A DNA stretch of 64,000 nt from JAQBDA01 sp964525785 (GTDB lineage Bacteria > Chloroflexota > Anaerolineae > Anaerolineales > UBA4823). A program made the position numbers and the translations under genes. The notes beneath the pieces were generated by a model. That model had not been told where the DNA came from. It saw only the letters and a program-made list of their open reading frames with translations, and did no database searches. Of the stretch, positions 7,817 through 16,123 are shown in pieces. The stretch is taken from assembly GCA_964525785.1 (NCBI GenBank), contig CAZGIX010000002.1:1-64000 (forward strand), in the 5' to 3' direction. Each line of letters begins with the position of its first letter. The first letter of the stretch is position 1.

Positions 7817-9052
7817 CTACCCTCTCACAGGCAACACCAGGTCCAGCGGATAATCTGCCAGGATTTCCATCCGCCCATCCGGGCGCACCCATACCGTATC
7901 TTCCAACCGTACTCCCATGCCTCGCTCAGGGTAGTACAGACCAGGCTCAATCGTCACCACTGAACCGGGTTCAAGACGGTCTTCCGGTACGGTATTGCTA
8001 CGGAACCAGGGACGCTCATGTACGTGCAGCCCTACCCCATGCCCCAGGCTGTGGACATAGCCTTCTTGAGTCTGTGGATTGCTCTGGATGGTGGTATGAC
8101 CGCGGGTCTCGAAAAGTTCGCAGGTGCGGTCCTGGTACGCCGGGCACGGAGCATTCAATTTCAGCTCGCCAATGATCTGTTTGTAGACATAGAATACATC
8201 CTCGTAGAGTGCCTGTACTGCCTCAGGTGCATAACCCAGGCACCAGGTACGCGTAAAATCATAGAAATACCCGCCGCCCGCCTCGCAAGGGTAGATGTCG
8301 AAGATAATGGTCTGGCCCAGGCGCAGGAAATCAGCCGGGTTGCCGGCGCTGTGGGGCACACCGGCATCGCGGCCGATGGCAAAAATGGTGTCTTCAGGGT
8401 TCTCAGCGCCACGCTCCATAAGCCACAAGTTGATCTTTTGTTTGACATCCCCAATGGTTATTGGGCGACCATCGCGGTTGACAAGCACTTCTCCCTCAAC
8501 ATGTCGTGACGTCAGATAATCCGCCACATTGGCGACTACTTCAGTGGTCACCTCACCCATCCTGCGGATGCGCTCGATCTCATCAGTATCTTTCGTCGCC
8601 ATTGCCAGTAAAATGGCACTGTCATCCACCTCACCCACGATCTGCAAATCTGGCAAGGCCTGCTGCAAACCCGAAAAAATTGCGTAGGTCGTTCCAGCAT
8701 CCACCTTGCCATAGACCGCCATGCGTCCGGCGGTGACACCCAGGTCGGTAAGTACATTCTGGTAGCGCATAATCGTGGCTCGTAAGACATTGCCATCAGT
8801 CTGTTTCAAAAGCTCATTAAACCGGTAGTCAGCCAGGTTGCGGGTTTCGAGACCTGTCCGGGCAGCTTCGTCTCGCTCCATCGGATAACAAAATAACACC
8901 GGTCCAGCCCCTCTCCGGATGACCAGATCAGCCTGCGAGATATGCCTGCCGCCCGTGAAATAATACATTGTCGGATTGTGCTGTGCTCCCCCGGTTATCA
9001 GAATGGCATCCAGCTCACGCTCTGCCATAATGCGATCCAGATCGGTCTTCAT
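7817..9052 (-). CDS. M24-family metallopeptidase (Xaa-Pro aminopeptidase-like)
   Basis: A 411-residue cytoplasmic peptidase with the creatinase/prolidase N-terminal domain (residues 1-140) and the pita-bread M24 catalytic domain. The five metal ligands are visible in order: Asp in IIFDIYP, Asp in YDFTRTW, His in HSLGHGVGLHVHE, Glu in VTIEPGLYYPE and Glu in VRLEDTVWV. That pattern fits aminopeptidase P or prolidase; the sequence does not decide between them. The start has GGAG five bases before the ATG. It lies 28 bp behind selA and six bases ahead of tsaD in the same minus-strand run. Confidence 0.88.
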   Translation of the reverse strand: MKTDLDRIMAERELDAILITGGAQHNPTMYYFTGGRHISQADLVIRRGAGPVLFCYPMERDEAARTGLETRNLADYRFNELLKQTDGNVLRATIMRYQNVLTDLGVTAGRMAVYGKVDAGTTYAIFSGLQQALPDLQIVGEVDDSAILLAMATKDTDEIERIRRMGEVTTEVVANVADYLTSRHVEGEVLVNRDGRPITIGDVKQKINLWLMERGAENPEDTIFAIGRDAGVPHSAGNPADFLRLGQTIIFDIYPCEAGGGYFYDFTRTWCLGYAPEAVQALYEDVFYVYKQIIGELKLNAPCPAYQDRTCELFETRGHTTIQSNPQTQEGYVHSLGHGVGLHVHERPWFRSNTVPEDRLEPGSVVTIEPGLYYPERGMGVRLEDTVWVRPDGRMEILADYPLDLVLPVRG

Positions 9053-9080
9053 GGCTGCTCCATTGTCAAACTCTATCTGC

Positions 9081-10433
9081 TTAAGCCAGCGCTCGGCTTA
9101 CTCCATGCAATAGCTCTTCGTCCTGCTCATCCAGGACCGTGCGTGGATCCAGCAGGACGCTGTCTTCCTGGGTGCGGGCAATGATCGATGGCTCCTGGCT
9201 GCGCAAGCGCTCCAGGAACCGCTCCGGACTGGTCACCCTCAGTGCGAGCAAGCGAGTCGGCAGGGTTTCACCCGGCAGGCTGCCGCCGCCTACCGTCGAT
9301 TCTCCTGACACCACCTGCCCCTGCCCCAGCTCATCCGCCCAACGGTCGGCGCGCTTCTCGATCACATCAACCGGCATCGAGATCATGCGCCAGATCGGTA
9401 TCTCACACTCAGCCTCGTCCTTCATGTAATGGATCAAAGTGGCAGAGAGCCCAGCCAGACACAGTTTATCGGCGCGAATGGCGCGCGCCAGAGAGTGCTT
9501 TTTTAGTTTGGCAACCAGGTCAGCCTTCCCGATGATGATGCCAGCTTGCGGACCGCCGAGCAGTTTATCGCCCGAAAAACATACCAGGTCTGCGCCTGCC
9601 TGGAGCGATTCCTGAACGGTTGGCTCATGACCCAGCCCATAGCGCCTGGTATCCAGCAGCGACCCCGATCCCAGATCATCCACTACTACTACCCCTGCCG
9701 GCCTTGCGATGGCTGTAATCTCTGCCAGGCTGGGTTCGCTGGTGAAACCCGTAATCCGGAAGTTCGAGCGGTGCGCCCGGAAGAACAGGGCTGGCTTTTC
9801 TTGCAGGGCTTCTTCATAATCTCGCAGGTGGACCCGGTTCGTGGTGCCAATTTCAACCAGGCGGGCGCCGGATTGTTTCATCACATCCGGGACCCGGAAT
9901 CCTCCTCCGATCTCCACCAACTGGGAGCGGGCGATTACAACTGCCCGGCGGCGCGCCAGGGCGGTTAAAACCAATAAAACGGCCGCGGCGTTGTTGTTCA
10001 CCACCATCGCAGCTTGCGTGCCGGTCAACTGCTGCAGGAATGCTTCGGCGTGCACCAGGCGTGAGCCGCGCTTCCCCTTCGGTAGATCGTATTCCAGCGT
10101 TGAGTAGCCCATTGATACCTGCTGGATTGCCTGGAGAGCTGCTTTGCTCAAAGGCGCACGCCCCAGGTTGGTGTGCAGGATCACACCGGTGGCATTGATC
10201 ACCCCCCGCAGCGTTGGGCGAATCCATTCCTCAAGATGACCTGCACTGGTATTGAGCAGCTCACTGCGATCTGGTAAGCTGCTCTTGTCTATTAAAAAGC
10301 GAGCACGCGCTTCCTCCAGGGAAACTCGGAGGGCCTGCAAAGTAAGCGGGCGTCCATACGCAGCCACCAATGCCCTGACTTCCGGCGTTTGCATCAGCTC
10401 GTCAACCGACGGGAGAGATCGTAGAGAGCCCAA
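9081..10433 (-). CDS. selA: L-seryl-tRNA(Sec) selenium transferase
   Basis: SelA converts seryl-tRNA(Sec) to selenocysteyl-tRNA(Sec) with selenophosphate. The 450-residue fold-type I PLP protein has the SelA hallmarks GVINATGVILHTNLGRAPLS (about residues 77-96), NNNAAAVLL, and FSGDKLLGGPQAG with the PLP lysine at K290. The frame starts at a TTG one base after the preceding gene's stop; no strong ribosome-binding site is visible, and an ATG at codon 14 is the only nearby alternative. The strict SGDKLLGGPQAG motif favours true SelA over the SelA-like decarboxylase paralogues. selB, selD and a tRNA(Sec) gene are not in the window, although selB usually follows selA. Confidence 0.9.
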   Translation of the reverse strand: MGSLRSLPSVDELMQTPEVRALVAAYGRPLTLQALRVSLEEARARFLIDKSSLPDRSELLNTSAGHLEEWIRPTLRGVINATGVILHTNLGRAPLSKAALQAIQQVSMGYSTLEYDLPKGKRGSRLVHAEAFLQQLTGTQAAMVVNNNAAAVLLVLTALARRRAVVIARSQLVEIGGGFRVPDVMKQSGARLVEIGTTNRVHLRDYEEALQEKPALFFRAHRSNFRITGFTSEPSLAEITAIARPAGVVVVDDLGSGSLLDTRRYGLGHEPTVQESLQAGADLVCFSGDKLLGGPQAGIIIGKADLVAKLKKHSLARAIRADKLCLAGLSATLIHYMKDEAECEIPIWRMISMPVDVIEKRADRWADELGQGQVVSGESTVGGGSLPGETLPTRLLALRVTSPERFLERLRSQEPSIIARTQEDSVLLDPRTVLDEQDEELLHGVSRALA

Positions 10434-10434
10434 G

Positions 10435-10839
10435 TTATTTATCCGCTTCAGGCTTCCACTGGCTCTTCTCGCGCAACCGGAGCAGCCATTCGATCAGGAC
10501 AAAGCCCAATGCCAGAAGAAACACCAACGCCGGACTGAGCACCCTACCGATCTGCAGCCACGCCAGGGTGGGTAGATAGATGCCCACCCAGATCGCCTGG
10601 CGAAGCACCACGCTGGATGTCGGTGGTGGTTTGCTGGGGAAGCGCAGGTTGAGGAATGCTACTGCTGGAAGGACGGTGCCAGTCAGCGCAAGGACACACA
10701 AAAAGAAGAACAGCCAGCGTGGGCCTACAGTAGGAACCGTGAAAAATACCAGGTAGATCAAACCGCCCCAACCGACCAGGGATAAAATGATGGCAGCCGG
10801 GAGGAACTTGCGCACAGGAGGGGAGATCGTCGATTCCAT
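10435..10839 (-). CDS. Small membrane protein of unknown function
   Basis: A 134-residue protein with about four hydrophobic helices (approximately residues 13-33, 43-63, 81-97 and 103-118) and a charged C-terminus (RLREKSQWKPEADK). No catalytic motif or known family was recognised. It is set between the dynamin-like GTPase (15 bp away) and selA (one base away), so it is cotranscribed with both. GGAAGA lies in front of the ATG. Its position beside a membrane-remodelling GTPase may be meaningful, but this is speculation. Confidence 0.75.
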   Translation of the reverse strand: MESTISPPVRKFLPAAIILSLVGWGGLIYLVFFTVPTVGPRWLFFFLCVLALTGTVLPAVAFLNLRFPSKPPPTSSVVLRQAIWVGIYLPTLAWLQIGRVLSPALVFLLALGFVLIEWLLRLREKSQWKPEADK

Positions 10840-10854
10840 TATTTATCTTCCAGT

Positions 10855-12582
10855 TTACAATTCATTTATTTTAAATTCCAGGCGCTCCAGCTCCTGGTTG
10901 ATGCCCACCAGCTCAGATTTAACTTCCCCCAGCTTTTCCTTCTCAGCTCGCACAAAGCGGGTATAGGGAGCAATCGCCTCATTGATCCGGTCCAGGCTGC
11001 GCTCGATCTCCTGCTCGAACTGTCCACGTAATGATTTGGTCAGCTCCGCTTGCAAAGACCCGATCTTGGCGCGCAGCTCGGATTTTGCCAGTTTGCGCCG
11101 CGCCGGGATGACAAAGAAACCCAGGGCAGCCATCAGGCTGGCGAGCAGCACTCCGGTCACATCTGCAGCCGCGGTAGTTGCCAGTACTGCGATCAATGTG
11201 CCCAAACCCAGCGCGCCTACCTCGGCAGCTGCCAGGGTTGCGACGGCGCTCTGGGCATTGGCTGCCAGGGCCTCGGCTTCCCTGTCTTTATCAAATGTCT
11301 CCACCACCCGGTTAGCCTCTCGACCAACGGCATCGATCATCCGCTGCCGGTCGTGATGGAACGAGCCGCCCAGGGTATCACCGACGATGCGATCCTGGTG
11401 CTGGCGGCGCCGCTCAGCCAGATGGTCCATAACTGCCTGCCATTGGCGCAGGTCCGCATCGACCAGCCAATCGATCAACTCATTTACTTTGCGCTCGATC
11501 TTTTGAGGCGTATCTCCAACCACTACCTGGGTAAATTCCTTCTGGATGCGCTCCTTTTTCAGCAAGTCAAAAACGCGTCCCAGGCGCAGGGTCTCATCGA
11601 AATAATCCTGTCCGCGCTGCTCCATCTCTAAAAGCACATTCTCGATATCCGCCATCCGGTAGTTGAAATCCCGCCCCATATCTTCGCGGTACATATTCAG
11701 CTGCGTGCTGACATCCTCCAACATACTGAAATCAGCCCGCAGCAGGTCCAGCCGGGAATCGACTACTTCCAGGTATTTCTCAGCCAGGTGCTTCCCGACA
11801 CCTAACGGATTGAGGAACTTCAATCGCAGACGACCGGACTCATCCAAGGTATCCTTGACGTAGTTTTCCAGAGCCTCGAAGCGCGAGACCTGCCAGAGGG
11901 ACGGTTCGCCCAGCTTGGCACGCAGCGCCAAGCGCGAGCTAACCGGGAAGATTTCAGGCGTAATGCCGAACAGAGCGCGCATATTCTCGGCGATGAATCT
12001 TTGTACCTCGGTAAGCTCTTCTTCGGTCTGGAACAGGTCGGTTTTGTTCAGCACAACCACCACCTTTTTACCCCATTCCCGGATGCGCTCCAGAAAAGCC
12101 CGCTCGCTCTCGGTAAAGGGCCGGTCCGTAGAAGTGATAAACAACACCAGATCGGAGCGAGGCACAAATTGAGAGGTAATCGCCTCATGCTCGCGTATGA
12201 TCGCATTGGTTCCCGGCGTATCGACGATGCTGATCTCTTTAAGCATCTCGACGGGAGCCGAGATCACGTGCGTGTTTTCATTTTCGACAGCATGCTCCTG
12301 GCTTTCCCCATAGCGCAGGATATTGATCTGAGTGGTTGTGGGAGTAACGCCTTCCGCCAATATCTTCTGCCCCACCAGGGCGTTGATGAAAGCGCTCTTC
12401 CCGGCATTGAATTCGCCTACAACCACTAACAAGAAAAGGTCATCCAGCTGGCGGATCGATTGCGCCAGTGTTTGCTCATCGTCGTCTCCAGCACCGAACT
12501 GCACCAGAGCGGCGCGCAGGTCATTGAGCAGGTCGCGCTCACTTGCCAGCAGTGTCTCTTGACTCTCGTTTAATATGTGCAT
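10855..12582 (-). CDS. Bacterial dynamin-like GTPase
   Basis: A 575-residue large GTPase of the dynamin superfamily. The G domain is intact: P-loop GEFNAGKS (56-63), switch I PTTTQ, DTPG (121-124) and NKTD (179-182). A long helical middle region (about 270-430) is followed by a hydrophobic pair of segments (GALGLGTLIAVLATTAAADVTGV and LLASLMAALGFFVIPARR), the likely membrane-insertion paddle, and a C-terminal coiled coil (EKLGEVKSELVGINQELERLEFKI). Relatives fuse or stabilise membranes under stress. It is the first gene of the run leading through selA to tsaD. Bacterial dynamins often come in pairs; only one is present here. Confidence 0.88.
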   Translation of the reverse strand: MHILNESQETLLASERDLLNDLRAALVQFGAGDDDEQTLAQSIRQLDDLFLLVVVGEFNAGKSAFINALVGQKILAEGVTPTTTQINILRYGESQEHAVENENTHVISAPVEMLKEISIVDTPGTNAIIREHEAITSQFVPRSDLVLFITSTDRPFTESERAFLERIREWGKKVVVVLNKTDLFQTEEELTEVQRFIAENMRALFGITPEIFPVSSRLALRAKLGEPSLWQVSRFEALENYVKDTLDESGRLRLKFLNPLGVGKHLAEKYLEVVDSRLDLLRADFSMLEDVSTQLNMYREDMGRDFNYRMADIENVLLEMEQRGQDYFDETLRLGRVFDLLKKERIQKEFTQVVVGDTPQKIERKVNELIDWLVDADLRQWQAVMDHLAERRRQHQDRIVGDTLGGSFHHDRQRMIDAVGREANRVVETFDKDREAEALAANAQSAVATLAAAEVGALGLGTLIAVLATTAAADVTGVLLASLMAALGFFVIPARRKLAKSELRAKIGSLQAELTKSLRGQFEQEIERSLDRINEAIAPYTRFVRAEKEKLGEVKSELVGINQELERLEFKINEL

Positions 12583-12642
12583 AGATGGGAATCCCTGGGG
12601 AGAATTATAGCATCCCGCGCGATGCGGGTCAACGAATGGGAT

Positions 12643-13557
12643 CTATCCAGGGCTCGACATCATAGCAGGGTCGGTCTTTATATTCACCGATAAAAGCACC
12701 AAACCTGCCAGGATTAGCAATATCCCGGCGGCGGCGCCGAGGGTTAACCGCTCACCCAGAACAAAGATGCCCAGAAAGGCAGCCGTGAGCGGCTCGGCCA
12801 GGGTGAGCGTTGCAGCGGTCGCCACCGGCACCAGGCGCAAGCCGCGGGCAAATAAGGAATATGCCACCGCGACGGTGACTAACCCAAGATGAAGCGCTAC
12901 GGCAATACCGCCTGGCTGGGAGAGCCAGGTGAGTGAATTGGCGAATCCGAACGGCAGCAGGAATACTGCCCCCAGGCAGAATGTGACCGCCATAACTGCC
13001 TCCGGCGGCTTATGCACGAGCAGGCCCTTGCTGGTAACGGTGAATAGGGCATACGCTCCCCCCGCGCCAATAGCCAGCAGCATTCCCCCGATATCGACAT
13101 GGATGCTCCCGCCGGTTACTGCAAGAAGAGCGCACCCGGTGATCGCCATAAGCGTGGCAGTCAGCCAGCGTCGACCGGGTTTCTCACCGCGCAGTAAATA
13201 ACCGAACACCCCTGCCAGGATCGGCGAGCTCCCAATGCCGACGATGGTCCCTACTGCAACCCCGGTCCGCGCTACGCCAGTGAAAAAGAACAATTGGTAT
13301 GCAGCCATACTGATAGCTGCCACCAGGGTGCTCCCAACCGGCCAGCGATCTCCCTTACTGAATACTCCTCGCCAGAGAGCATAGATCAATAATGCCAGAC
13401 CACCAATGATGATCCGCAGGCTGCCGATGCTGGCTGGTTGGGCACCTTGTGGTGCCAATGCCTGGGTGGTACCGGTTGTCCCCCACAGCACTGCGGCAGC
13501 CAATACCCACCAGATACCAATATTTCGCTTGCTGGCTGCCTGCGGTATTAACTCCAT
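12643..13557 (-). CDS. EamA/DMT-family transporter
   Basis: A 304-residue inner-membrane protein with ten predicted helices arranged as two EamA repeats; the second has the typical LEPLTAAFLG-type motif, here TLAEPLTAAFLGIFVLGERLTLG. Such proteins export amino acids or other metabolites; the substrate cannot be read from sequence. GGGAGG lies just ahead of the ATG. It stands 60 bp upstream of the dynamin gene on the same strand and could be cotranscribed. A CTATCC-type repeat is found 36 bp upstream of its start. Confidence 0.87.
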   Translation of the reverse strand: MELIPQAASKRNIGIWWVLAAAVLWGTTGTTQALAPQGAQPASIGSLRIIIGGLALLIYALWRGVFSKGDRWPVGSTLVAAISMAAYQLFFFTGVARTGVAVGTIVGIGSSPILAGVFGYLLRGEKPGRRWLTATLMAITGCALLAVTGGSIHVDIGGMLLAIGAGGAYALFTVTSKGLLVHKPPEAVMAVTFCLGAVFLLPFGFANSLTWLSQPGGIAVALHLGLVTVAVAYSLFARGLRLVPVATAATLTLAEPLTAAFLGIFVLGERLTLGAAAGILLILAGLVLLSVNIKTDPAMMSSPG

Positions 13558-13593
13558 CCAGCCTCCCCGGCGTGTCTGTGAAGCTCTAAAATC

Positions 13594-13613
13594 CTATCCG
13601 GAATTTTGGATAG
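13594..13613. repeat. Short CTATCC/GGATAG palindrome
   Basis: CTATCC GGAATTTT GGATAG, followed by ATAC. The ends match the termini of the larger element at 6059-6140 (CCTATCCGGAA on one side, GGATAGATAC on the other). It looks like the same element with its centre lost. It stands alone in the 386-bp gap between the EamA and S1 genes. Confidence 0.5.
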
Positions 13614-13769
13614 ATACTACGATAACACCTGCCTGCACCCACTGTATTCGCTGGCAAGAGACGAGCTCAATCGATCTCGTAGTTTAAAGCAAATTCCAGC
13701 GGCTGTCCAGCAGGGGTTGCCTGCGAAGTTAATCCGAGGTTAGAGTATAATCTGTGAGCAGTCCGTACT

Positions 13770-13798
13770 TTGACTTTTTCCACCACGCAAGGTATAAT
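13770..13798 (+). promoter_or_regulatory. Strong sigma70-like promoter for the S1-domain gene
   Basis: TTGACT (13770-13775), a 17-base spacer and a perfect TATAAT (13793-13798). This predicts a start near 13805 and a leader of about 140 bases before the S1 gene. The remaining gap sequence (13614-13769 and 13805-13930) shows no gene or other clear structure. Confidence 0.65.
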
Positions 13799-13943
13799 CC
13801 AATTTCGCGGGTAAAGTCAGGAATTATAATACTTATTGACCCTGCAAGCATAAAAACACTGTCTTAAGCGAATCCATTTAAGACATCTATCACACCGCAA
13901 CTGGGCAGTGACTTGTACGATAGAACGAGCGGAGTAGAGCGTT

Positions 13944-14720
13944 ATGGAAACGGAAGCAATAATTACCACTGAGACTCCACAGCCGGAGAACATTCAAGAA
14001 CTAAAGCGCAAAATGAAGTTCACCGGTACTGTATTGAAAACCGCCCTGGCCGGCGCAGTTGTTGACATTGGTATGTCGGTCCCCGGGGTGGTCCACATCT
14101 CCCAGTTGCAGGAGCAGCCGACCAATCGGGTTGAAGACGTCGTCCAACCTGGACAGACCGTCGAGGTCTGGATTAAAAGGGTCGATCCAAAAAAGAATCG
14201 CATCGAACTGACTATGATCCGTCCATTGGATTTGGAGTGGCGTGAGATATCCAAAGGGATGGTGGTTAAGGGCAAGGTCACCCGTCTGGAAAAGTTTGGG
14301 GCATTTGTCGATATCGGCGCTGAGCGACCAGGACTGGTGCATATCAGCGAGATGACCCATGACTACATCAAAACCCCCGGAGATGTCGTTAAAGAGGGCG
14401 ATGAGATTGAGGTCAAAGTGCTGGATGTCAACCGCCGTAAGAAACAGATCAAACTGTCCATGAAGGCATTGGAAGAGAAGCCGGTGCTGGTGCCCAAGGC
14501 AGTCCAGCCACGTAAAGAAAAAGAAAGTGCTCCTGAAGCCGAGAAAGAAGAGCCAATTCCAACCGCCATGGAGATGGCCATGCGTGAGGCTATGGAGCGC
14601 ACCCGGACTCCCGAGCAGGCGCAGCAGTCCACCACCAGGCGTAAGCCATCCAGCGGAGCGAGCGAGATGGAAAAGATACTCAACCGTACGCTGGAAAATA
14701 AAATCCGCTCAACGAAATAG
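13944..14720 (+). CDS. Two-domain S1 RNA-binding protein (ribosomal protein S1-like)
   Basis: A 258-residue protein with two S1 (OB-fold) domains at about residues 24-92 (FTGTVLKTALAGAVVDIG, VPGVVHISQL) and 105-174 (VVKGKVTRLEKFGAFVDIG, RPGLVHISEM). The long charged C-terminal tail (about 180-258) is rich in Glu, Lys and Arg. Canonical S1 has four to six domains, so this may be a short S1 homologue or a general RNA-binding factor; general RNA binding is much better supported than a ribosomal role. GGAG stands upstream of the ATG, and the perfect promoter at 13770 suggests high expression. It converges with the FtsX-family permease gene. Confidence 0.88.
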   Translation: METEAIITTETPQPENIQELKRKMKFTGTVLKTALAGAVVDIGMSVPGVVHISQLQEQPTNRVEDVVQPGQTVEVWIKRVDPKKNRIELTMIRPLDLEWREISKGMVVKGKVTRLEKFGAFVDIGAERPGLVHISEMTHDYIKTPGDVVKEGDEIEVKVLDVNRRKKQIKLSMKALEEKPVLVPKAVQPRKEKESAPEAEKEEPIPTAMEMAMREAMERTRTPEQAQQSTTRRKPSSGASEMEKILNRTLENKIRSTK

Positions 14721-14783
14721 CTGGCGGATCGTGTCAGAAAACCTACAGGGTCGAGATTCTCTTCTGAATCCCGGCCTTTTTAT

Positions 14784-16121
14784 TTATTCGTATTTCAAGG
14801 CATTAACCGGCACCAAGGTCGCCGCACGCAAGGCTGGATAGACACCCGAAAGCAAGCCAATCACCGTGGCGAAGACCAACGTAAATATGGGTAGCCAGGC
14901 TGGCGTGTAGACCGCCACCGTAGGTGGCAGCCCGCCTTGTTGGGCGCTTTGACCTGCCAGGTATGCCATTGCCAGCACGTTCAGGACCTGCCCACCACTC
15001 CAGCCCAGCAGGACCCCACCCAATCCACCGACAAAACCGATCCCAGCTGCTTCTCCCAGGAAGACGCTCAAAACATCCCGGTTGGTCGCCCCAACTGCCT
15101 TCATCAATCCGATCTCGCGCGTGCGCTCTAGGATAGCCATCGTCATTGTATTGGCTATCCCGATGGCAGCTACCAACAGAGCAATCGCTCCCACCCCGCC
15201 GAATATTACCTGCAAGATAACGTAAAAGCTATTGATCCCTTGCACAAAAGATTGGGGTGTGTACGCCTGGTATCCGAGGGCGGTTATCTGGTCAGTGATA
15301 TCCAGAACCTGGCGCACATCTTCCACTTTGACGATTGCCATCGGGTAGCCATCCCGGTTGCGATTGATCCTTCGCCCTAACGCCCACTCATTGAATACTG
15401 TAACTTCATCCAGGGTCATATAAATAGAATAATCTGACTCGCCGCGCGATTCAGCGATTACACCTGTGATCCGGAGGGGCAGGCTCTTCCGTATTTCAGT
15501 GCCATCCTGGGACCACTTGATCAAGGTCAATTTGACGTTTTGGTCCAGGAGATCAGGGGGAGTCGGTGGCTCCTGACCGGGACGCCAGCGAGGATCATAG
15601 AAATTGTTGGCTATCATGGCTCCCACAATCGCGGTCCCACGTTCCAACTTTAAGGTACCACCCTGGGCAGTCAGGCCCAAAGTGCTCAGATCGTCGATCC
15701 CGATTCCCTGGAGATTAGCATAGGTCTCCAGGCGCCCGTACTGGATCGTGCCGCCGCTGTTCAGGTATTCACGCGGGATTACCGCAGCGACCCCCGGCAG
15801 AGCTGCCAGCTCGACCAGTGTATCGTTGGTGATGAGCTTCTGGCTGGAAGGCTGATTCCCGGCCCCAGAGCTTGACTCAACTACCACCCCGCCAGGTCTG
15901 CCCATATAGCCCTCCCCATAGTTGGGCATTACCTGGATCTGTGAAAGGTCGCCAATCCCATACAATTGCTGGTTCGCGTTACGCTGCAGGCCGATCGCCA
16001 GCGATAGAAGCACCACCACCGCGGCGGTGCCGATGACGACTCCCACGGCAGTGAGGGCTACGCGCGCCTTGCGCCTGCCCAGATTCTCCAAAATGAGCGA
16101 GATCAGGTCGAAGAAAATCAT
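14784..16121 (-). CDS. MacB/FtsX-type ABC transporter permease
   Basis: A 445-residue permease of a type VII (MacB-like) ABC system. It has one N-terminal helix (VALTAVGVVIGTAAVVVLLSLAIG), a large extracytoplasmic domain (about residues 45-290), and three C-terminal helices in the FtsX core (ILERTREIGLMKAVGATNRDVL, then LGEAAGIGFVGGLGGVLLGW). Such systems act by mechanotransmission on outside substrates rather than by pumping through a channel. It starts two bases after the IPT/CARDB gene stop, and the matching ATPase is the next gene upstream. No MacA-like adaptor is present. Confidence 0.9.
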   Translation of the reverse strand: MIFFDLISLILENLGRRKARVALTAVGVVIGTAAVVVLLSLAIGLQRNANQQLYGIGDLSQIQVMPNYGEGYMGRPGGVVVESSSGAGNQPSSQKLITNDTLVELAALPGVAAVIPREYLNSGGTIQYGRLETYANLQGIGIDDLSTLGLTAQGGTLKLERGTAIVGAMIANNFYDPRWRPGQEPPTPPDLLDQNVKLTLIKWSQDGTEIRKSLPLRITGVIAESRGESDYSIYMTLDEVTVFNEWALGRRINRNRDGYPMAIVKVEDVRQVLDITDQITALGYQAYTPQSFVQGINSFYVILQVIFGGVGAIALLVAAIGIANTMTMAILERTREIGLMKAVGATNRDVLSVFLGEAAGIGFVGGLGGVLLGWSGGQVLNVLAMAYLAGQSAQQGGLPPTVAVYTPAWLPIFTLVFATVIGLLSGVYPALRAATLVPVNALKYE

Positions 16122-16123
16122 CC

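Noticed and set aside
14735..14775. Terminator between the S1 gene and the FtsX permease
   Set aside because: GATTC/GAATC followed by TTTTTATTT is present but the stem is only about five pairs; too weak to list.
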